DNA from: Candidatus Sphingomonas colombiensis | Lineage (GTDB): Bacteria; Pseudomonadota; Alphaproteobacteria; Sphingomonadales; Sphingomonadaceae | Length of the DNA: 64,000 bases | Assembly: GCA_029202845.1 (NCBI GenBank) | Contig: CP119315.1 | Span: forward strand, 2,387,001 to 2,451,000 | Direction of reading: 5' to 3' | In this document: positions 58,500-64,000 of the stretch, one piece after another | How positions within the stretch are numbered: the stretch's first letter is position 1 | How the letters are laid out: each line of letters begins with the position of its first letter | Program-made: the position numbers and the translations under genes | The notes under the pieces: model-generated | What the model was told of the DNA's origin: nothing | What the model saw: the letters and a program-made list of their open reading frames with translations, nothing else | Database searches by the model: none

Positions 58500-58894
58500 A
58501 GGCGCTGTTTCCCTATGAGGAAACTACCGATGGCGTGACGGTGCGCGTCGCGGTCAGCTATCTGCCCGAACAATCCGAGCCCGCGCGGGGCCGCTGGTTC
58601 TGGGCCTATCACATCCGCATCGAGAATGCCGGCGACCGGACCATTCAGCTTCTCACCCGGCGCTGGACCATCACGGATGCGCGCGGCGCATATCATACGG
58701 TGGAGGGCGAGGGGGTCGTCGGCGAGCAGCCGGTGATCGCGCCGGGCGGCAGTTATGATTATGTGTCTGGATGCCCGCTCGCCACTTCGTCGGGCTCGAT
58801 GCAGGGCAGCTATCGCATGACGGGGGATGATGGCGTGATGTTCGATGTCGGCATCCCGAAATTCGCGCTGCTTGCGCCGGCTGTCGGCGCATGA
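58496..58894 (+). CDS. apaG: ApaG protein
   Basis: 132 residues from a GTG overlapping the metZ stop. The conserved fibronectin-like core FWAYHIRIENAGDRTIQLLTR and GVVGEQPVIAPGGSYDYVSG is complete. ApaG is linked to divalent-cation phenotypes, and its biochemical role is not settled. It overlaps the next regulator gene by 4 bases, forming a metZ-apaG-lysR unit. Confidence 0.93.
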   Translation: MKALFPYEETTDGVTVRVAVSYLPEQSEPARGRWFWAYHIRIENAGDRTIQLLTRRWTITDARGAYHTVEGEGVVGEQPVIAPGGSYDYVSGCPLATSSGSMQGSYRMTGDDGVMFDVGIPKFALLAPAVGA

Positions 58895-59682
58895 AGCGCA
58901 CGCATCTGCCGCTCAATGGGCTGCGTGTGCTGGATGCGGCGGCGCGCCATCTGTCTTTCACCCGTGCGGCGGACGAACTGGCGGTCACCCCGGCGGCGGT
59001 TGGGCAGCAGATCCGCGCGCTGGAGGATACGCTCGGCGTCGTGCTGTTCCGCCGCACCACCAAGGGGCTGGAACTGACGCCGGAAGGAGAGGCGGGCCTG
59101 GCCGCGCTGCGCGACGGCTTCCTGCATTTCGAGGATTCGGTCCGCGCGATGCAGGCGGGCCAATCGTCCAAATCGCTGACGATCGCCGCACCGCGTGACG
59201 TTACCCAGAAATGGCTGATGCCGCGCCTTGCCGAGATTGCGCAGACGGATGGCGAGATGCGTTTCATCCTCGTGGCGGCGGATGACGTGATCGACTTCAC
59301 TGAGGCCAACCTCGATCTAGCGATCCGCTGGGGCGAAGGCCCCGGCGCGCATGAGGGCGAAGCGCTGGAAAGCGAAGGGATGGTCACCATCCAGCGCCCC
59401 GGCGCGGACAGCGATCTGCGAATCGCATGGCCGGGTTGCGGGACCGAGGATGCGAGCGCGCCGATCCGTGTGGCCGATGCCGGTCTCGCGATCGACGCCG
59501 CAGCAGCAGGGCTCGGGCGTGCCACGGTGCCGGAATTGCTGGCGGCGCGCGATCTGGCGGCCGGCCATGTGGTCCGCGTCGGGGAGGCGAAGCCGTCGCG
59601 GGTGGGCTATTGGCTGGTCGCGCCGCTCCCGCAATGGCGACAAAAGAAGGTTCAGGTGCTGGTCGACGCGCTGACCGCCTGA
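58891..59682 (+). CDS. LysR-family regulator, GcvA-like, compact
   Basis: 263 residues. The winged HTH is plain (LNGLRVLDAAARHLSFTRAA; VTPAAVGQQIRALEDTLG) and the effector part starts with KSLTIAAPRDVTQKWLMPRL as in GcvA-like members. It is some 35-40 residues shorter than the usual 300, with the second effector lobe condensed. Coupled to apaG. The regulated genes are unknown; GcvA-like proteins often control a neighbour. Confidence 0.85.
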   Translation: MKRTHLPLNGLRVLDAAARHLSFTRAADELAVTPAAVGQQIRALEDTLGVVLFRRTTKGLELTPEGEAGLAALRDGFLHFEDSVRAMQAGQSSKSLTIAAPRDVTQKWLMPRLAEIAQTDGEMRFILVAADDVIDFTEANLDLAIRWGEGPGAHEGEALESEGMVTIQRPGADSDLRIAWPGCGTEDASAPIRVADAGLAIDAAAAGLGRATVPELLAARDLAAGHVVRVGEAKPSRVGYWLVAPLPQWRQKKVQVLVDALTA

Positions 59683-59790
59683 GATGAAATGGATAGCGGA
59701 CGCTCTCCCGCGACCGCCAAATTTGAAGCGGGGGCCGCCTTGGTCTATCGGGCTCGCATTCCCGGCACCCCCGGCACCCGAACGGATATC

Positions 59791-61515
59791 ATGACGCTTT
59801 ATTCCCGCTTTGCTGCACACGTCGATGCGGCGCTCGATGCCCTTGTTGCCGCCGGTTCGCTGCCGGCCGATCTTGATCGTCGCAATGTGACGGTCGAGCC
59901 GCCGCGCGACGCGAGCCATGGCGATCTTGCCACCAACGCCGCGATGGTGCTGGCCAAGGCCGCCAAGACCAATCCGCGCGCGCTTGCCGAGCAGATCGCG
60001 GGCGAGTTGGGCCGGCTGGATGAAGTGGCTGCGGTGGAGATTGCTGGGCCCGGCTTCATCAACATGCGCCTTACCGACGATACCTGGCGGGTCGAACTCT
60101 CGGCGATTCGCGATGCGGGTGGCGATTATGGCCGGTCGCAGCGTGGGCATGGCACGCGGGTCAATGTCGAATATGTCTCCGCCAACCCGACCGGCCCGAT
60201 GCACATGGGGCACTGCCGGGGCGCGGTGGTGGGCGATGCGCTTGCCGCTTTGCTGGAATTCGCCGGCTATGACGTGACGCGCGAATATTATGTCAACGAT
60301 GCGGGCGGGCAGGTCGACGTGCTCGCGCGCTCGGCGCACCTGCGGTATCGCGAGGCGCTGGGCGAGGCGATCGGCGATATCCCGGAGGGGCTGTATCCGG
60401 GCGATTATCTCGTTCCGGTCGGCCGCTCGCTGGCCGACGAATATGGCGCTCGCTATGTGAACGCGCCCGAAGCCGAATGGCTGGTGCTGTTCCGCACCCG
60501 CGCCGTCGATGCGATGATGGCGCTGATCAAGGCCGATCTCGCGCTGCTCGGCATCCATCACGCTGTCTTCGCGTCGGAGGCCGAGTTGCAGGCTGCCGGC
60601 AAGCCCGAGGCGGCGGAGAAATGGCTGCGCGCGCGCGATCTCGTCTATGATGGCGTGCTCGAAGCGCCCAAGGGCGAAACGCCCGAGGATTGGGAGCCGG
60701 TCGAGCTGCCGCTATTCCGCTCGTCCAAATTCGGCGACGATCAGGATCGCCCGATCAAGAAATCGAACGGCGGCTGGACCTATTTCGGCGCCGATCTCGC
60801 CTATCATTTCCAGAAGGCGCAGGCCGCCGACGAACTGATCGACATCTGGGGCGCGGATCACGCCGGCACGGTCAAGCGGATCACCGCCGCGGTCGCCGCG
60901 CTGACCGAGGGCAAGACGCGGTTCGACGTGAAGCTGGTCCAGATGGTTCGCCTGCTGCGTGGCGGCGAGCCGGTGAAGATGTCCAAGCGTGCCGGCAATT
61001 TCGTCACGCTGGCTGACGTGGTGCGTGAGGTTGGCAAGGATGTGGTGCGCTTCACCATGCTCACCCGCCGCGCCGACGCACAGATGGATTTCGATTTCGC
61101 CAAGGTGGTGGAAGCGTCGAAGGACAATCCGGTGTTCTACGTGCAATATGCACACGCCCGCGTCGCGTCGTTGCATCGCCGCGCGGCGGAGGCGGGGATT
61201 GACGCGACGAGCCCCGATCTGTCCCGCCTTGATACGGAAGAGCTGGCGCTGGTGAAGCTTGCCGCGCAATTCCCGCGCATCGTGGAAACCGCCGCAGCGG
61301 CCCGCGAACCACATCGAGTGGCCTTTTATCTCTATGATTTAGCAGCGGCTTTTCACTCTCTTTGGAATGTCGGCAACGATCGACCAGACCGCCGTTTCCT
61401 GGTGGTGGAGGATGCTGCATCAAGCGCGGCACGCTTGCTCTTGGCGGATGGGTGCGCGCAAATTATCCGCAATGGTCTATCCATCATGGGGGTGGAGGCT
61501 GTCTCGGAGATGTAA
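59791..61515 (+). CDS. argS: Arginyl-tRNA synthetase
   Basis: 574 residues from the ATG at 59791. Class I signature NPTGPMHMGHCRGAVVGD (HMGH), the KMSKRAG loop, the N-terminal add-1 domain and the C-terminal anticodon domain are present. An in-frame opening from 59689 would add 34 residues unlike ArgS. First gene of argS-SPOR-nagZ. Confidence 0.96.
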   Translation: MTLYSRFAAHVDAALDALVAAGSLPADLDRRNVTVEPPRDASHGDLATNAAMVLAKAAKTNPRALAEQIAGELGRLDEVAAVEIAGPGFINMRLTDDTWRVELSAIRDAGGDYGRSQRGHGTRVNVEYVSANPTGPMHMGHCRGAVVGDALAALLEFAGYDVTREYYVNDAGGQVDVLARSAHLRYREALGEAIGDIPEGLYPGDYLVPVGRSLADEYGARYVNAPEAEWLVLFRTRAVDAMMALIKADLALLGIHHAVFASEAELQAAGKPEAAEKWLRARDLVYDGVLEAPKGETPEDWEPVELPLFRSSKFGDDQDRPIKKSNGGWTYFGADLAYHFQKAQAADELIDIWGADHAGTVKRITAAVAALTEGKTRFDVKLVQMVRLLRGGEPVKMSKRAGNFVTLADVVREVGKDVVRFTMLTRRADAQMDFDFAKVVEASKDNPVFYVQYAHARVASLHRRAAEAGIDATSPDLSRLDTEELALVKLAAQFPRIVETAAAAREPHRVAFYLYDLAAAFHSLWNVGNDRPDRRFLVVEDAASSAARLLLADGCAQIIRNGLSIMGVEAVSEM

Positions 61516-61518
61516 GCC

Positions 61519-62256
61519 ATGACGGGCGCGGACAAGATCGATCTGAACGACCTGGATCGACTGCCCTGGTTGGAGTCGGCGGAGCCGGAGGATGATGGCG
61601 AACCGGGCGCGCTGCGCACCGTCGCGCTGGTGATCCTGGGCCTGCTGCTGCTGGCGGGCCTCATTTTCGGTATCTACCGGATGATGCACAATACGGGTTC
61701 CGCCAGCGGCAATGGCGGGCTGATCAAGGCGCCGGCCGGCGACTATAAGATCAAGCCTGAGGAGCCGGGCGGGTTGAAGGTCAGCGGTGAGGGTGATTCG
61801 GCGATCGCCACCAGTGCCGGCGCCAATTCCTCCGCTGCGATCGATCTGAAGGCGGTTCCGGAAACGCCGATCGATGGTCGCCGCGCCGCGACGAAGGCAG
61901 TGCCTGCGCCTGAGGCAGGCACACGCACGGTCGCCGCCGAGGTGCCGCGGGCGGGGCGCAAGCTCACGGCGGCGGAGCCGGTCTCCGCGCCGCGTGCGCC
62001 GGTGCCGGGGGCGGGATCGGGCGGCTCGCTCGTCCAGCTTGGCGCTTTCCCGAGCGAGGGAGTCGCCAATGCGGCGTGGAGCGCGCTGGCCAAGCGTTTC
62101 ACCTATCTCGCGACATTGGGGAAATCGGTGCAGGTCGCGGAGGTCAACGGCCGCAAGGTCTATCGCCTGCGCGTCAATGCCGGCAGCGCGGATGCCGCCT
62201 CGGATATCTGCGGACGGCTGAAGGTGGCGGGGGAAAGCTGCTTCGTGACGAGTTGA
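61519..62256 (+). CDS. SPOR-domain membrane protein
   Basis: 245 residues: an acidic N-terminal cytosolic stretch, one membrane helix (VALVILGLLLLAGLIFGIY), a Pro/Ala/Lys-rich linker of about 100 residues, and a C-terminal SPOR domain (SLVQLGAFPSEGVANAAW; YRLRVNAGSADAASDIC). SPOR domains bind denuded septal peptidoglycan, so it is probably a division-site protein. Three bases after argS and 58 before nagZ. Confidence 0.9.
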   Translation: MTGADKIDLNDLDRLPWLESAEPEDDGEPGALRTVALVILGLLLLAGLIFGIYRMMHNTGSASGNGGLIKAPAGDYKIKPEEPGGLKVSGEGDSAIATSAGANSSAAIDLKAVPETPIDGRRAATKAVPAPEAGTRTVAAEVPRAGRKLTAAEPVSAPRAPVPGAGSGGSLVQLGAFPSEGVANAAWSALAKRFTYLATLGKSVQVAEVNGRKVYRLRVNAGSADAASDICGRLKVAGESCFVTS

Positions 62257-62314
62257 GCGGCCGTACGCCGCATCACCGCTTTCGCGGTGATCGCGGTGGC
62301 GGTATCGCGCTTTT

Positions 62315-63322
62315 ATGAAGCCAGTGATCTTCGGCCTCGCCGGCCCAGCCCTTACCGATGACGAGCGCGCTTTCTTTCGGGAGGCGCAGCCTGCGGGTTA
62401 TATCCTGTTCAAGCGCAACGTGGTCGATCGCGCGCAGCTTCGCGCATTGACCGATTCGCTGCGCGATCTGGAGGGGCGCGGCGACGTCGCGATCCTCGTG
62501 GATCAGGAAGGCGGGCGGGTCGCGCGGCTCGGTCCGCCGGAATGGCCGGCCTTTCCCGCCGGCCCGGCGTTCGACGCGCTATACGAGCGTGCGCCGATGT
62601 CCGCGATCGAGGCGGCGCGCGCCAACGCCCATGCGATCGGGCTGATGCTGGCGGAGGTGGGCATCACCGTCGATTGCCTGCCGTTGCTCGATGTCGCGCG
62701 CGAGGGGACGACCGAGGCGATTGCATCGCGCGCTTACGGCCATGAGCCAAAGCGCGTCGCGGCGATGGGCCGCGCGACGCTGGAAGGGTTGGCGGCGGGC
62801 GGTGTCGTCGGCGTGGTCAAGCATATGCCGGGTCACGGCCGGGCGATCGTGGACTCGCACTATGACCTGCCGACCGTCACCGCCTCTGATGCGGAACTGG
62901 AAGAGGATCTCGCCCCGTTTCGTGCGCTGGCCGGCGCGGCGATGGGGATGACCAGCCATATCGTCTATGAGGCATGGGATCGCGAACGCCCCGCGACGCT
63001 CTCTCCGATCGTGATCGAGGAGGTGATTCGTCGGCGCATCGGCTTCGACGGCCTTTTGATGACCGACGATATCGACATGAAGGCACTGTCCGGCACAGCG
63101 GGCGAGAAAGCCGCTAGCGCGATCGCCGCGGGCTGTGATCTGGTGCTGGATTGCTGGGCGCGGATGGACGAGATGGTCGAGATCGCGGGGCGATTGAGCG
63201 AGATCGGGCCGCTTTCCCGTGCCCGCCTCGATCGCGCCATGGCGATCGCGCCCGCGTCAGAGGGCGATTTCGCTACCCTGCTCGCCAAACGTGACGCGTT
63301 GCTCGCGGTGATGAACGGGTAA
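62315..63322 (+). CDS. nagZ: Beta-N-acetylhexosaminidase (NagZ)
   Basis: 335 residues of glycoside hydrolase family 3. VDQEGGRVARLGPPEWP, the loop KHMPGHGRAIVDSH with the Asp-His dyad, and the nucleophile in LLMTDDIDMKAL are seen. It removes GlcNAc from recycled muropeptides in the cytosol. In related genomes scpA normally follows directly; here a 132-base gap and then a leftward SDR follow. Confidence 0.94.
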   Translation: MKPVIFGLAGPALTDDERAFFREAQPAGYILFKRNVVDRAQLRALTDSLRDLEGRGDVAILVDQEGGRVARLGPPEWPAFPAGPAFDALYERAPMSAIEAARANAHAIGLMLAEVGITVDCLPLLDVAREGTTEAIASRAYGHEPKRVAAMGRATLEGLAAGGVVGVVKHMPGHGRAIVDSHYDLPTVTASDAELEEDLAPFRALAGAAMGMTSHIVYEAWDRERPATLSPIVIEEVIRRRIGFDGLLMTDDIDMKALSGTAGEKAASAIAAGCDLVLDCWARMDEMVEIAGRLSEIGPLSRARLDRAMAIAPASEGDFATLLAKRDALLAVMNG

Positions 63323-63412
63323 GCCGATGTCGAGGTTTGTCCTCGGCCGGGTTGCAGCCATTCATGGCGTCTTCTGGCGAGGCGACGAGCGGCGGCGAAT
63401 CTGGCAGGCAGG

Positions 63413-63438
63413 GCATTCGCGCGCCAACCGGCGAATGC
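63413..63438. terminator. Hairpin in the convergent gap after nagZ
   Basis: GCATTCGC (63413-63420) pairs with GCGAATGC (63431-63438) around a 10-base loop, between the stops of nagZ and the leftward SDR. No U-tract is evident, so its action as a terminator is uncertain. Confidence 0.4.
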
Positions 63439-63454
63439 TCCTCGCCTGACAGGT

Positions 63455-64000
63455 TCACACGGCGGTCGCGCCGCCATCGATCACCATCGGATGGCCGGTG
63501 ACGAAGCCAGCCGCGTCGGAGCAGAGCCACAGCACCGCGCCGGCGATTTCCTCCGGCTGGCCCATGCGGCCCATCGGGGTCATGCTTTCCATGATCTTGC
63601 GGATCGCGGGATCGGCGGCGACCGCTTCGGTCATCGGGGTTTCGATCACGCCGGGGCATACGCAATTGACGCGGATTCCGGCACGCGCCCAGCGCAGCGC
63701 GCCATGACGGGTCAGTCCAACCACGCCGTGTTTGCTCGCGACATAGGCCGGCTGCGCGCCATTGCCGACCAGCCCGTTGATCGAAGCGGTGTTGACGATC
63801 GCGCCGCCGCCTTGCGCCAGCATCACTTCTGCCTCGGCACGCATACACTGCATCACGCCGGTCAGGTTGATGCCGATGGCGCGCTCCCACACCGCATCTT
63901 CCCATTCATTGGCTTGCGGGCTGTTGATGCCGGCATTGTTGTGCGCGAAATCGAGCCGGCCCCATTCGCTGGTGGCGCGACCGACCATCGCCTGCACCTC
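63455..64000 (-). CDS. Short-chain dehydrogenase/reductase (SDR), 5' end outside the window
   Basis: 181 C-terminal residues of a classical SDR: HNNAGIN, NTASING, YVASK and a C terminus GHPMVIDGGATAV. The N-terminal cofactor motif lies beyond 64000. It resembles the cluster SDRs of the first 34 kb, and its location next to nagZ, where scpA would be expected, hints that catabolic-type genes continue to the right. Confidence 0.85.
   Translation of the reverse strand, partial: EVQAMVGRATSEWGRLDFAHNNAGINSPQANEWEDAVWERAIGINLTGVMQCMRAEAEVMLAQGGGAIVNTASINGLVGNGAQPAYVASKHGVVGLTRHGALRWARAGIRVNCVCPGVIETPMTEAVAADPAIRKIMESMTPMGRMGQPEEIAGAVLWLCSDAAGFVTGHPMVIDGGATAV

Noticed and set aside
1..64000. tRNA, rRNA or CRISPR array
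   Set aside because: No cloverleaf-like tRNA sequence, rRNA segment or regularly spaced direct repeats were noticed by eye in any gap; a covariance search would be needed for certainty.

Overview
The window reads as chromosomal DNA of a high-GC alphaproteobacterium of the sphingomonad type (Sphingomonas, Sphingobium or Novosphingobium group). The evidence is the NepR/PhyR/EcfG general stress locus with a PhyP-like partner, the alphaproteobacterial scpAB-tatABC and argS-SPOR-nagZ blocks, the TonB-dependent receptor, and the frequent GTG/TTG starts and ATGA overlaps. No IS element, phage gene, tRNA, rRNA or CRISPR array was seen.

Region 1, about 1-37.3 kb, is a dense catabolic cluster. It holds the core of the 9,10-seco steroid pathway: an HsaA-type flavin monooxygenase, an HsaC-type extradiol dioxygenase, an HsaD-type hydrolase (carrying a +1 frameshift in this sequence), and HsaE/HsaG/HsaF-type hydratase, acylating aldehyde dehydrogenase and aldolase. 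Around them lie a 3-ketosteroid delta1-dehydrogenase, a flavoprotein whose residues match delta4-(5alpha)-dehydrogenases, and two KshA-like Rieske oxygenases. There are also eight SDRs, three SnoaL/BaiE-type small proteins, a BaiCD/FadH-type flavin reductase, two acyl-CoA synthetases, a thiolase, an amidase, an amidohydrolase-fold protein, a TonB receptor, an MFS carrier and a CoA-transferase subunit. The combination suggests aerobic breakdown of a hydroxylated steroid acid, with bile salts as the best guess. The substrate is inferred, not shown.

A 30-bp inverted repeat, T(G/T)CGTA-N18-TACG(C/A)A with arms extending to TTTGCGTA/TACGCAAA, recurs in the promoter gaps of this cluster (2.25, 10.2, 18.9, 20.7, 28.95 and 36.1 kb, with variants at 34.8 kb). 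I did not notice it in the housekeeping half. Two overlapping Lrp/AsnC-type regulators sit between two of the sites and are the obvious candidate regulators.

Region 2, 37.5-40.3 kb, is scpA-scpB-tatA-tatB-tatC. Region 3, 40.3-44.7 kb, is the general stress response: entericidin-like lipoprotein, PhyP-like sensor with a degenerate ATPase domain, NepR, PhyR, a small membrane protein and EcfG, with GGAAC-N16-CGTT-type promoters. Region 4, 44.7-63.3 kb, is ordinary chromosome: glnE, bcp, an acyl-CoA dehydrogenase, an exported methyltransferase-like protein, uvrC, a deacetylase/acyltransferase pair, recO, leuB, a PMT-type mannosyltransferase, metZ, apaG, a LysR regulator, argS, SPOR and nagZ. The window ends inside another SDR. 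From memory of other alphaproteobacteria, nagZ normally abuts scpA. Here that junction is open and both free ends border catabolic-type genes.
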